From Plumapathes pennacea (lineage: Eukaryota > Cnidaria > Anthozoa > Antipatharia > Myriopathidae): a stretch of DNA of 64,000 nt. Shown piece by piece: positions 1 through 10,010 of the stretch (its first letter is position 1; each line of letters starts with the position of its first letter). Location: the NCBI GenBank assembly GCA_964036295.1, contig OZ038467.1, positions 20,281,670-20,345,669 of the forward strand. Direction: 5' to 3'. Made by a program: the position numbers and the translations under genes. The notes beneath the pieces were generated by a model that did not search any database, was not told the origin of the DNA, and was given only the letters and a program-made list of their open reading frames with translations.

Positions 1-510
1 GCAAAATTTTTTGGTGCTTTAGTTCAACTCAAACACTGGAAATAGGCAGTCGAGATGGTAAATGATAGGAATCAGGCTTTTGATTTTGAAAATATGTTTT
101 ATTCTTGGAGAAAACACTGGTCAAAGTCAGACTTAGTTAGGGTTTGACCCAGGCTCCTAGGGTTTATATACTAAAATTTTTTGGTCTTTTAGTTCAATTC
201 AAACACTGGAAATAGGCAGTCGAGATGGTAAATGATAGGAATCAGCCTTTTGATTTTGAAAATAGGTTTTATTCTTGGAGAAAACACTGGTCAAAGTCAG
301 ACTTAGTTAGGGTTTGACCCAGGCTCCTAGGGTTTATATACTAAAATTTTTTGGTCCTTTAGTTCAATTCAAACACTGGAAATAGGCAGTCGAGATGGTA
401 AATGATAGGAATCAGCCTTTTGATTTTGAAAATATGTTTTATTCTTGGAGAAAACACTGGTCAAAGTTAGACTTAGTTAGGGTTTGACCCAGGCTCCTAG
501 GGTTTATAAA
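1..510. repeat. 170-bp satellite, three tandem copies
   Basis: The motif AAAATTTTTTGGT recurs at 3, 173 and 343, giving an exact 170-bp period. The copies differ by only a few substitutions and end near 508 with GGGTTTATA. The array runs off the left edge, so the true copy number is unknown. No coding potential is visible. The monomer length resembles centromeric or nucleosome-length satellites, but three copies cannot establish that. Confidence 0.9.
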
Positions 511-552
511 GGGTGTATCGAAAACGAAGACCCAAAAAACGTAGACCCCACT

Positions 553-1340
553 TTTAATATATTCTTTCTATATCCATTCCATCCGACATATCCGTCTGTG
601 TTTAGTTATTTTGCTGGTCCAGTTTAATAGCAACAACAAGAAAACAGAAATAAATACGGATGGACTTGTCGGATAGAGCGGATATAAGAAAGTAGAACTT
701 ATGTCTGTTGGCCCCATCAATCTCTCTCTTGCACTCTTCGCTTTGATATTCTTTTTATATCCACTCCATCCGACATATCTTTCAATGATTAGTTATTTTG
801 CCTGTTCAGTTTGATAGCGGTAACAATACAACACAGATGGACATGTTGGATAGAGCGGATATATAGAGTAGAATGAATATTTGTTGCCCCATCAATGTAT
901 CATTTTGCATTTGCACCTCGTGCAATTATCTGAAATATAAGTGGACGTGTTGGATAGAACGGGTATAGTCGAATGAGATGGCACCACGTGGTCCAAGTCA
1001 AAAATAGTAGAACTCGTTTCTCAAACCACCGAGTCTCACATATCCGTCAGACAGTTTAGTTAGAAATTAACTACTTTAGCCTGTAAGATAAAAGAAATCC
1101 GTTAATGCGAGTTTATCAGTGTAATAAATTTTCGGAAATGTCTACTTCTTCTCTTTCATCTATTTATATCTGTGGTAAGAATAAAGGGTGTACATCCCTA
1201 ATAATGTTGCTGGCTCCTGCACTCTATTCTCAGGTCAGTTTTGCCAAGGGAGCGGACTGGTACCTTTTGACGTCATTCTTCTTCATCTTCCTGGTGCTGA
1301 CTGAGTGTGTATTGGTAGAATGGCTGATGACACAGGAAAA
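553..1340 (+). repeat. Direct duplication, copy 1
   Basis: This segment matches 4923-5710 at a constant offset of 4,370 bp with scattered substitutions and almost no indels (for example 559 to 4929 and 1105 to 5475). It includes the receptor-like exon at 1234. Homology stops near 1335-1340, where an AT-rich CCATTAATGG-containing repeat takes over. The constant offset implies a recent duplication. Confidence 0.88.
1234..1340 (+). pseudogene. Cys-loop receptor TM3 exon, truncated copy
   Basis: After a plausible acceptor (TCTATTCTCAG, 1223-1233) the frame reads VSFAKGADWYLLTSFFFIFL and continues as one hydrophobic helix ending in LTECVLVEWLM. The pattern basic/aromatic-AxDWYL-hydrophobic-E is that of the exon starting just before TM3 in GABA-A/glycine receptor subunits (family knowledge). 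Copy 2 continues to a donor; here the frame is cut near 1340 by repeat sequence and stops at 1357-1359. No TM1, TM2, TM4 or Cys-loop is found nearby, so this is at best one exon of a gene whose remainder lies elsewhere. A random TM helix cannot be excluded. Confidence 0.5.
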
Positions 1341-1697
1341 AATTTTGAAAAACCATTAATGGATTACTACAACTATTAGTGGGTTTTGCTAAATTCACAT
1401 TCTTACAAAAAAACCCATTAATGGTTAATTTTTAACATTAATAATTTCCCAGTTTTGAAAAATTACCATTCATGGCAATTGTTGGAAATACATGTTGGGA
1501 ATCCAACCAAATCCATGGATGGCTTTCAAAACACATGAATGTTTATATCAGTTGTGACACATTAATGTGGTTTTCTGAAAAACCATTAATGGATTACTGC
1601 AACTATTAGCAGGTTTTGCTAAATTCACATTCTTACAAAAAAAATCCATTAATGGTTAATTTTTGACATTAATAATTTCCAGTTTTGAAAAATTACC
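1341..1697. repeat. AT-rich CCATTAATGG repeat, two copies
   Basis: The block around 1350-1490 (CCATTAATGG, GGATTACTACAACTATTAG, GGTTTTGCTAAATTCACATT, CAGTTTTGAAAAATTACC) recurs at 1585-1697 with minor changes. CCATTAATGG is itself palindromic. The second copy runs directly into the 53-bp satellite. No coding sequence is seen. Confidence 0.75.
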
Positions 1698-3655
1698 TTG
1701 TATTGACTGGAAGGGATGCACCAAAATGACAGGTCGTTTTGGTGCATCCCTTGTATTGACTGGAAGGGATGCACCAGAATGACCGGTCGTTTTGGTGCAT
1801 CCCTTGTATTTACTGGAAGGGATGCACCAAAATGACCGGTCGTTTTGGTGCATCCCTTGTATTGACTGGAAGGGATGCACCAAAATGACCGGTCGTTTTG
1901 GTGCATCCCTTGTATTGACTGGAAGGGATGCACCAAAATGACCGGTCGTTTTGGTGCATCCCTTGTATTGACTGGAAGGGATGCACCAAAATGACCGGTC
2001 GTTTTGGTGCATCCCTTGTATTGACTAGAAGGGATGCACCAAAATGACCAGTCGTTTTGGTGCATCCCTTGTATCGACTGGAAGGGATGCACCAAAATGA
2101 CCGGTCGTTTTGGTGCATCTCTTCTAGTGATTGGAAGGGATGCACCAAAATGACCGGTCGTTTTGGTCCATCCCTTGTATTAACTGGAAGGGATGCACCA
2201 AAATGACCGGTCGTTTTGGTGCATCCCTTGTATTAACTGGAAGGGATACACCAAAACGACCGGTCGTTTTGGTGCATCCCTTGTATTGACTGGAAGGGAT
2301 GCACCAAAATGACCGGTCGTTTTGGTGCATCCCTTGTATTAACTGGAAGGGATGCACCAAAATGACCGGTCGTTTTGGTGCATCCCTTGTATTAACTGGA
2401 AGGGATGCACCAAAATGACCGGTCGTTTTGGTGCATCCCTTGTATTGACTGGAAGGGATGCATCAAACTGACCGGTCGTTTTGGTGCATCCCTTGTATTA
2501 ACTGGAAGGGATGCACCAAAATGACCGGTCGTTTTGGTGCATCCCTTGTATTAACTGGAAGGGATGCATCAAACTGAGCGGTCGTTTTGGTGCATCCCTT
2601 GTATTGACTGGAAGGGATGCACCAAAATGACCGGTCGTTTTGGTGCATCCCTTGTATTGACTGGAAGGGATGCACCAAATTGACCGGTCGTTTTGGTGCA
2701 TCCCTTCTAGTGACTGGAAGGGATGCACCAAAATGACCGGTCGTTTTGGTGCATCCCTTGTATTGACTAGAAGGGATGCACCAAAATGACCAGTCGTTTT
2801 GGTGCATCCCTTGTATCGACTGGAAGGGATGCACCAAAATGACCGGTCGTTTTGGTGCATCCCTTGTATTAACTGGAAGGGATGCACCAAAATGACCGGT
2901 CGTTTTGGTGCATCCCTTGTATTAACTGGAAGGGATACACCAAAACGACCGGTCGTTTTGGTGCATCCCTTGTATTGACTGGAAGGGATGCACCAAAATG
3001 ACCGGTCGTTTTGGTGCATCCCTTGTATTAACTGGAAGGGATGCACCAAAATGACCGGTCGTTTTGGTGCATCCCTTGTATTGACTGGAAGGGATGCACC
3101 AAAATGACCGGTCGTTTTGGTGCATCCCTTATATTTACTGGAAGGGATGCACCAAAATGACCGGTCGTTTTGGTGCATCCCTTTTATTGACTGGAAGGGA
3201 TGCACCAAGACGACCGGTCGTTTTGGTGCATCCCTTGTATTAACTGGAAGGGATGCGCCAAAATGACCGGTCGTTTTGGTGCATTCCTTGTATTAACTGG
3301 AAGGGATACACCAAAATGACCGGTCGTTTTGGTGCATCCCTTGTATTGACTGGAAAGGATGCACCAAAATGACCGGTCGTTTTGGTGCATCCCTTGTATT
3401 AACTGGAAGGGATGCACCAAGACGACCGGTCGTTTTGGTGCATCCCTTGTATTAACTGGAAGGGATGCACCAAAATGACCGGTCGTTTTGGTGCATCCCT
3501 TGTATTGACTGGAAGGGATGCACCAAAACGACCGGTCGTTTTGGTGCATCCCTTGTATTAACTGGAAGGGATGCACCAAAACGACCGGTCGTTTTGGTGC
3601 ATCCCTTGTATTCACTGGAAGGGATGCATCAAAATGACTGGTCGTTTTGGTGTAT
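1698..3655. repeat. 53-bp palindromic satellite, about 37 copies
   Basis: TTGTATTGACTGG recurs every 53 bp (1698, 1751, 1804 and onward) to about 3650. Each unit has a roughly 15-bp spacer and a 38-bp near-perfect palindrome: arm GGGATGCACCAAAA, then T/C, the 8-bp core GACCGGTC, then the complementary arm. Variants (TTGTATTAACTGG, AAACTGACC, a one-base TTTATTGAC change) recur in runs, suggesting higher-order amplification. The unit lacks stops in several frames on both strands, which explains the long overlapping ORFs; none is a gene. Confidence 0.95.
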
Positions 3656-4084
3656 TGGTGAGATGGAGAGCCTAAAGTAAGATTTGGAATAATCTGAGGC
3701 CAAAATCAGACTCTTTCTAATTGTCCATTTGCTATCTTATTATGTATAATGTGTGCAGCACCAGTCCCATTCCTGACTATAAAGTGAAAATCTTACAGCG
3801 TACTTATCTCTTCTTGTTCCTCCAGGTGATCATAGGCACAAAGGCAAACCCACACACTGGTAAAGGAATACATACCTTGTACATAATATTATAAGTCATG
3901 TTCCAGTTCATCAGGTGTTGCTGTCGGAGCAACTATTTACCCTTGATAGTTGACTTTGATCTGTCACCAACACAATAATTTGAAAGTAGGTTGAACTATC
4001 AATTCTCACTACATCACTCATACATTTTCCTCTTAAAAGGTTGGGATAATCTGCATTTTGAACTTGGAAGTGAAAGGGTTAACT
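3656..4084. other. Spacer with partial MITE end
   Basis: No gene is seen. From about 4005 to 4083 the text (CACTACATCACTCATACATT, CTTGGAAGTGAAAGGGTTAA) resembles one end of the CCCTTTCACTCC-type MITE found complete at 23638 and 25780. The rest is unclassified. Confidence 0.5.
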
Positions 4085-4129
4085 CCTTGGTTGATAGATC
4101 ATCACCCTGGTGAAAATCCTTGCAGTATC

Positions 4130-4525
4130 ATGCAGGATCCTTGAAGGATCCTGCCCAAATTTTTCTTGGCTACCAAGAACCTGCAAGGTATTGTAAGGAT
4201 ACTGGCAGGGCAAGATATGCCAGGATCCTTCAAGGATTCTTCAAGGATCCTCCGAAGATCCTTGCAGGATAAACAAAGCAGGATCCTGTTAGGATCCTGG
4301 TAGGATCCTCATAGGATCCTCATAGGATAAACACAACAGGATCCTGGCAGGATCCTGGCAGGATCCTAACAGGATCCTTGTTGGATAAACATAGCAGGAT
4401 CCTGTAAAGACCCTGGCAGGATCCTCTTAAGATCCTGGTAGGATCCTGTTAAGATCCCATCAGGATCCTCATAGGATAGATACAACAGGATCCTGGCAAG
4501 ATCCTGACAGTATCCTTGTTGGATT
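4130..4525. repeat. GGATCC-rich degenerate minisatellite
   Basis: The motif CAGGATCCTGG/CAGGATCCTTG and variants repeats every 10-12 bp, with a longer super-unit marked by GGATAAACA about every 60 bp (4267, 4326, 4384). GGATCC is palindromic. A related array lies at 47605-47755, so this is a dispersed repeat family. No gene is present. Confidence 0.85.
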
Positions 4526-4791
4526 AACATAGGAGGTCGTACTAATAATAATTGAAGGCATGATATATGCTTGTAGAATGAAATACCAGTGATCCTTGCA
4601 GGGAAAAAAAAGTATAACAGGACGGCGAACGGTATTATGTCTGATGTCTATCGATCCTTGGTGTGTGGGAGTGTTGCGCGTGGTAAGTTTGCTACTCGTT
4701 CAATTTGCTTTGTTACTTCATCCGGCTTGTAACCTCTTTTGATCATGGATTCCTTTAGGAGTTCACAGTTTTTAAGGAATTCAGAGTCTTC

Positions 4792-4913
<122 letters not shown>

Positions 4914-4922
4914 AATCATAAT

Positions 4923-5710
4923 TATAATTTATTCTTTCTATATCCACTCCATCCGACATATCCCTCTGTGTTTAGTTATTTTGCTGGTCCAGTTTAATAG
5001 CGGCAACAAGACAACAGAAATAAATACGGATGGACATGTCGGATAGAGCGGATATAAGAAAGTAGAACTTATGTCTGTTGGCCCCATCAATCTCTCTCTT
5101 GCACTGTTCGCTTTGATATTCTCTTTATATCCACTCCATCCGACATATCTTTCAATGATTAGTTATTTTGCCTGTTCAGTTTGATAGCAGTAACAATACA
5201 ACACAGATGGACATGTTGGATAGAGCGGATATAGAGAGTAGAATGAATATTTGTTGCCCCATCAATGTATCATTTTGCATTTGCACCTCGTGCAATTATC
5301 TGAAATATAAGTGGACGTGTTGGATAGAATGGGTATAGTCGAATGAGATGGCACCACGTGGTCCAAGTCAAAAATAGTAGAACTCGCCTCTCAAACCACC
5401 GAGTCTCACATATCCGTCAGACAGTTTAGTTAGAAATTAACTACTTTAGCCTGTAAGATAAAAGAAATCCGTTAATGCGAGTTTATCAGTGTAATAAATT
5501 TTCGGAAATGTCTTCTTCTTCTCTTTCATCTATTTATATCTGTGGTAAGAATAAAGGGTGTACATACCTAATAATGTTGCTGGCTCCTGCACTCTATTCT
5601 CAGGTCAGTTTTGCCAAGGGAGTGGACTGGTACCTTTTGACGTCATTCTTCTTCATCTTCTTGGCGCTGACCGAGTGTTTGTTGGTAGAACGGCTGATGA
5701 ACAGGCTGTT
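4923..5710 (+). repeat. Direct duplication, copy 2
   Basis: The partner of 553-1340 at offset 4,370 bp. It includes palindrome-like blocks such as CCATCCGACATAT with later inverted forms, which suggests an embedded MITE-like unit of about 150-200 bp present twice in each copy. Similarity ends near 5710, but the exon continues uninterrupted to a donor, so copy 2 looks closer to the ancestral state. Confidence 0.88.
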
Positions 5711-5753
5711 TAAAAATGAGTCCAAAGATAACGAGATGAACTCTGAAGGACAA
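5604..5753 (+). CDS. Probable Cys-loop receptor TM3 exon (partial gene)
   Basis: A 150-bp open segment runs between an acceptor (TTCTCAG, ending 5603) and a canonical donor (GTAAGT at 5754). It reads VSFAKGVDWYLLTSFFFIFL, continues as a helix, then LMNRLFKNESKDNEM, a polar stretch typical of the start of the TM3-TM4 intracellular loop. In pentameric ligand-gated channels the exon beginning just before TM3 has this form (family knowledge). No other receptor exons were recognised, so the assignment rests on about 35 residues. It could be a lone duplicated exon of a gene starting outside the window. Confidence 0.5.
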
Positions 5754-5760
5754 GTAAGTT

Positions 5761-6780
5761 AAACTGCGTCACAAGGAATTTCCATAAAGTCCTAGAAAAC
5801 GCTACTTACAACACCCCTCCTGTAACAGGCCTGGTGAGATCTGGATGTTCACAGGTTTTCGGCAAAATCTTCGCCACGTTGTTAATACAATATATGTTTT
5901 ATCCTGATTCCACCGGGGAGGTAAAAAGTACACCAGGACACTAGGGAGGACAAAAACTGGGCAGGTAAAATTAAAAAGTTCACCGGGGGAGGGGTGGGGG
6001 GGGAATCTCACCAGGTCGGGTTTCACTAGTTCTGTTGCAGAGGGTGTCTTACAGAATAGCTTGTATAAAAAAAAAAAAAAAACTAACAACGCTGGTGAAA
6101 GGAAATAAATATGCTAATAACTGTAGATAACAACAACAACAACAACGTGAACAAAAATCGACAATGTATATACACTATAGATGATACACGACTCTGGCAC
6201 GGCTTTGATTCAGACCGTGCCGCACCAAATGCATACATTACTCTAATATATGAAAGCATAAATTTTAAACTGAACCAGAAATCCCCGCTTACTGAAAGAA
6301 GCATTGAGCAATGATGAATTCAGTTCAACGTTTGACTCAAAGTCGTGCCAACCTCGTGCTTCAATGGAACTAGCTTCGGCACGGCTCTGGCACGACGACT
6401 GAACCTGGCCTTAAATGTTGCTATTCCAGAAGGCAAAGCCCACACAAAGATTACTCATCCAAGATGTGTCCACTCGCCGAAAAACTTCGTCACTTTCACC
6501 AGAAGCTGCTGACAACGAGACATTACCAGATGTTGAACACACTACCACATCGCGTGACCTGAGCTTGGTAGAAGTAAAGTCACCTCGCAGCAGATGTTCT
6601 CGAAATGTCGAGGAAGGTCTTGGCACTAGTTAAACAACAGTTTGCAGGCCCAAGACCAGTGAAAGTGGATAAACTGAATCGATTGGTCTTCCCGCTGTCC
6701 TACGCTCTTTATAACGCGGGCTATTGGTATTGATATTAACTATAAAGAGATTGGTATTGACTATAAAGAGACCTTTTGCA
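5761..6780. other. Non-coding spacer with small repeats
   Basis: The region holds a G-rich stretch near 5985-6002, a poly-A run at 6067-6081 and an (AAC)n tract at 6127-6146. There are GCACGG/CCGTGC-containing inverted segments between about 6195 and 6395 (CTCTGGCACGG appears twice), probably an old MITE. ORFs at 6411-6633 overlap on both strands and resemble nothing known. Confidence 0.4.
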
Positions 6781-6789
6781 ATATACATT

Positions 6790-7085
6790 TGTTTTCATTT
6801 TCTTCAGTTGTCTCGAGATATAGCACTAAAACCACGTATAGTTTTAGGCCCTTTGTTGGAAAAGTGTCATGGGTGAGCCGATTATTTGCTCTTATTTCTC
6901 GCGCCCGGCTGTATGAAGTATCAAAACTTGCACTAGATATCGAGACTGTCGCTATACTTACTCCCAGGAGCGTTTCCTGAAAGTTTCATGTGATTCTGAG
7001 ATTAACCTAAAAATGCGCGTTTTCTAGAAAGACAAAAACAAAAACAAAAACAAATCAGACTATAGCCCATGCTTTTTTCGAATTA
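6790..7085. repeat. Dispersed repeat, copy A
   Basis: The order of blocks (CGAGATA, CCTTTGTT, TTTGCTCTTATTTCTCGCG, ACTCCCAGGAGC, GATTCTGAGAT, TAGCCCATGCTTTTTT) is repeated in the same order with divergence at 14553-14812. Both copies end in an A/T-rich stretch. This is an interspersed element of unknown class. Confidence 0.6.
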
Positions 7086-7381
7086 CTCTCGAAAGTTTCA
7101 GGAAACCTTGTGGAACTATTGATTCCCACGCCCTTCGTGGGTACTAATCTGAACACCGTTTCGTTTTGAAATGTTTGTATTTCACCGACCGACCTCCCCG
7201 CTGCGCGGGGCTTGCTGGGTAAAACATCGGAACAGAATCTCCAACCTCGTTTCCAGGATCTTTCCTCTCCTGACCTCAACCCCGAATCTCATGTTGAAAT
7301 GTCTGTATTTCACGGACCAACTTTTAATCACGTGGTGTTCTGGTCGTCCGTTGCGAAGCAACGGACACGACAGGAGATTGA

Positions 7382-7760
7382 ATGAGTTTTGGCACTTCGA
7401 TCTTGCCGAACTACGTAGTGAATATGAATCAAGCAAAGAATCAAACGGAACACTCTCACGAGGAGAAACAAGTTCGTCTTCAAAAACGAAGAGAACAAGA
7501 AAGACTAAGACGAACTCGTGATACAAGCCAACAGCGGAGTATTCGTCTCGAGCGCAGACGGCAATGAACAGCCGCCCAACGAAAACAACAGCAGTCGAGA
7601 CAGGACAATACTGTCGCTGTTAAAGAAGGGAAGCAACGGCGTGACCGAGAGCGTTACAAGCAGAAACGAGCTCAGGAGACAACCCAGGAAAGAGAACGGC
7701 GCATTACAGCCTCCCGGGAGCATAATATGCAGAAGCGAGCCCTCGTGATTTTTTTATCTG
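7382..7760 (+). pseudogene. Helitron-like ORF, 5' part (Arg/Glu/Gln-rich)
   Basis: From about 7425 the frame encodes a highly charged repeat region (HSHEEKQVRLQKRREQERLR, then after a stop QRRDRERYKQKRAQET). Such R/E/Q-rich N-terminal stretches precede the DUF6570/helitron helicase-like region of animal Helitron proteins (family knowledge). A TGA at about 7564-7566 and a shift break the frame. The same type of coding sequence resumes at 10011 after two inserted elements, so this and 10011-10650 are taken as one interrupted element. Confidence 0.6.
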
Positions 7761-8129
7761 GGTAGAGTCATATGGAACCCCGATAGAACAAAGTGGAAGA
7801 GACTAGAACAACTGTATGTTCGTTAAAACGGAGTTTCGTTAATAAAGTATTACTAATTGAACCCCGTTTAATGAATAATTTTTGGGAAAACGACCAAAAT
7901 CTTTCGTTTTATCGGCGTTTGGTTAATCATTTTGCCTTAATACTACACAGTGTTACGTAGATGTCACCACAGTGTCCTCTGGCAGCAAAAATGGAGCTGT
8001 TGACAGAAAACTTGGAGTCATTCGCAATCAACTTCAGTCGCGTGACTGACGTTTAGTCGTTGTCTCGGAGGAGAATAAAAGTTTGGGGTTCTAGATTTTT
8101 CCTTGTAACGAAGATTTCGTGATACCCGG

Positions 8130-8502
8130 ATTCGCTATATCGGGGTTCTTATACCGGTGTAAGTTATATCGGAGTTGCACTTTATATGCTTTCCGACTTT
8201 CTGGCCAAACAGGTCCTGTGTCCGCTGCCAGAAACACTTCAGCGTGCGCAGAGGAAGCTGGTTCTCTGGCAGTAATTTAACTCTGCAGAGATGCATGAAC
8301 TTCCTTTGGAAATGGACCAACAAGGATTCGTTAGCGGTGATGAAAATTGAAGGCGTAGCCAGCAAGAAGACCTTGGTAAAATTAGCCCGTTCTTGTAGAG
8401 AAATCTGTTGGGAGGCGTTGATACTACATCCGATCCCGCAATTTGGTGGACCAGGAGTGGTTGTTCAGGTAGACGAATCCAAGTTTAACCACAAATCAAA
8501 GG
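8130..8502 (+). CDS. Merlin transposase, N-terminal exon
   Basis: The frame includes C-x2-C (CVRCQKHFSVRRGSWFSGSN), then a helical segment, and ends GGPGVVVQVDESKFNHKSK. This is the N-terminal zinc motif and first catalytic Asp region (VDES) of IS1016/IS1595-type transposases, known in animals as Merlin. A donor-like GTGAGC follows at 8503. It joins in sense to the segment starting YQRGRR at about 8798. The N-terminus is uncertain because the open frame begins upstream at 8175 without a clear start. Confidence 0.75.
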
Positions 8503-8797
8503 TGAGCTAGTAAAAAAAAACAAATACTCCAACAACGATTCCTAAAAGAGATTTGAAAGCGTCTTTTTTGGCACTAACGCAATACGTCTCCCCATACACA
8601 GCATAGAGATTACTACATGAATTAAGCCTGGTTTTCATGAGCGACGGAGGGCAAGCGTTAGTTACAAGTCGAGTGAAAACAAACGACGGAAGCATACACG
8701 CGTCCTATCTAAAATTACTCCCAGTATGCGTTTAAGTTCACAACTTTCGGGAGGTCGCTATTTTGGTACGGTAATGTAAGTAACTTTTTTTCTTAGT
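8503..8797 (+). other. Intron inside Merlin transposase
   Basis: This segment interrupts the transposase exactly between HKSK and YQRGRR, residues contiguous in the family. It starts GTGAGC and ends TTTTTTTCTTAG before TACCAACG. It is full of stops. Either it is a real spliceosomal intron or an insertion that happens to look like one. Confidence 0.6.
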
Positions 8798-9252
8798 ACC
8801 AACGTGGGAGAAGGCCGGAAGAAGAGAAGTGGTCTCTTGGCCTGTTTGATACCCAGTACACACCTTTGCGGCCGTACCTTCAGCTCGTACCAAGGAGGGA
8901 TGCCATAACCCTACTACCCATAATAGGACGAAAGGTTTCTCCCGGATCCATCTTACACACGGACTGTTGGGCGGCATACAATCAAGCTAGAAGAGATCTT
9001 GGTTTGCAACACTTCACTGTGAACCATTCGGAAAATTTTGTCGATCCCATCACCGGTACACACACACAGAGTGCCGAGAGTAATTGGAATTCCGCAAAAG
9101 AGAAATTTAAGAGGATGAAAGGGAATACAAACCCTAATTTTTTGCAGGAATACCTTCAAGAGTTTACGTGGAGGCGATGGTACGGAGAGCCCCATGCTGA
9201 AAATTGTTTTGGAAGAATTTTACAAGACATTGCAGAACAATACCCTGTGTAA
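8798..9252 (+). CDS. Merlin transposase, DDE catalytic exon
   Basis: From YQRGRRPEEEKWSLGLFDTQ the frame stays open through HTDCWAAYNQ (second catalytic Asp), FVDPITGTHTQSAESNWNSA (the conserved HTQ..ES.W block of ISXO2/DDE_Tnp_IS1595) and FLQEYLQEFTWRRWYG to a stop at 9250-9252. The motifs D, H/N and E appear intact and there is no stop within the exon, so this copy may have been active recently. The element sits inside the Helitron relic. Terminal inverted repeats were not located. Family length (about 270-300 aa over both exons) fits. Confidence 0.85.
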
Positions 9253-9394
9253 AACAATTGTCACACTCAATAAGATGTTGAGAGTAAAGCATTTATTCGC
9301 AATTCCAATAGTTGTCTCCGAGCCCACAGAATCTTTATTCGTCTTGCATAGCGCTCCAACGCCCACAAACGCTAAGATAATCAAATCGCCATCG

Positions 9395-9600
9395 TTTCAG
9401 TATCGTCGGCCGACGATCGGGCGACTGTCGACCGACGGTCAACCATCCCACCGATGGTCGGCCGACGGTCGACCGACCGTCGTTGTAGAAATCGGTAGTC
9501 AACTGTCGACCGACGTTCGACCGACTGTCGGTCGACCGCCAGTGACAGTCGACCGACCGACTTTCGGCTGACTTTCTATCGACCGTCGGCCGACCTTATA
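9395..9600. repeat. CGACCGACGGTC-type repeats, left flank of foldback
   Basis: Degenerate 8-12 bp units built on GTCGGCCGAC / GACCGACGGTC are arranged in both orientations. Matching units return at 9893-10005, so these form the outer arms of the palindrome centred near 9747. The segment is locally GC-rich against an AT-rich background. Confidence 0.8.
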
Positions 9601-9905
9601 CCGGCAGTTAGCCTGCGCAGCTGGCGGTCTCATTCGATGCGGTTGAACGGTGTTCACGGGCGCCATTTTGTACTGATGGCAGAAGGGAGACTGAGGTCAA
9701 GTGACAAAATTACGGGGCGGGGGGAGGGGGTGGGGGCGGGGGAAAAGGTCTTTTCCCCCGCCCCCACCCCCCTCCCCCCGCCCCGTAATTTTGTCACTTG
9801 ACCTCAGTCTCCCTTCTGCCATCAGTACAAAATGGCGCCCGTGAACACCGTTCAACCGCATCGAATAAGACCGCCAGCTACGCAGACTAACCGGCAGTCG
9901 GTCGA
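9590..9905. mobile_element. Long near-perfect foldback palindrome
   Basis: The left arm (for example GGCGCCATTTTGTACTGATG, GGGAGACTGAGGTCAAGTG, ATTACGGGGCGGGGGGAGGG) is repeated in reverse complement from 9748 onward with one or two changes. The centre is AAAAGGTCTTTT. Arms of about 155 bp are almost identical and extend more weakly to about 9400 and 10005. No ORF is present. The structure is that of a foldback element or large MITE inserted into the Helitron coding sequence. Confidence 0.88.
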
Positions 9906-10010
9906 AAGTCAGTAGACAGTCGGTCGACTACCGAATGACGGTCGATTGACGGTCAACCGACAGTCGATTGACCGTCGACCGACGGTCGGTTGACGGTCAT
10001 TTCTTGGCAG

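Noticed and set aside
1698..3655. CRISPR-like array
   Set aside because: The spacers are identical, repeats are palindromic over most of the unit, and the context is eukaryotic with introns; this is a satellite.
1649..3680. Long overlapping ORFs on both strands (repeats of CTKTTGHFGA / APKRPVILVH)
   Set aside because: They are frame read-through of the stop-free 53-bp satellite and appear in several frames and both strands.
7055..7526. Minus-strand ORFs opposite the Helitron region
   Set aside because: Shadow frames of the charged plus-strand coding region; no domain.
8798..9252. Bacterial contamination suggested by the IS1595-like transposase
   Set aside because: The family has eukaryotic Merlin members, the coding sequence is interrupted by an intron-like segment, and it is nested in a Helitron-like element.
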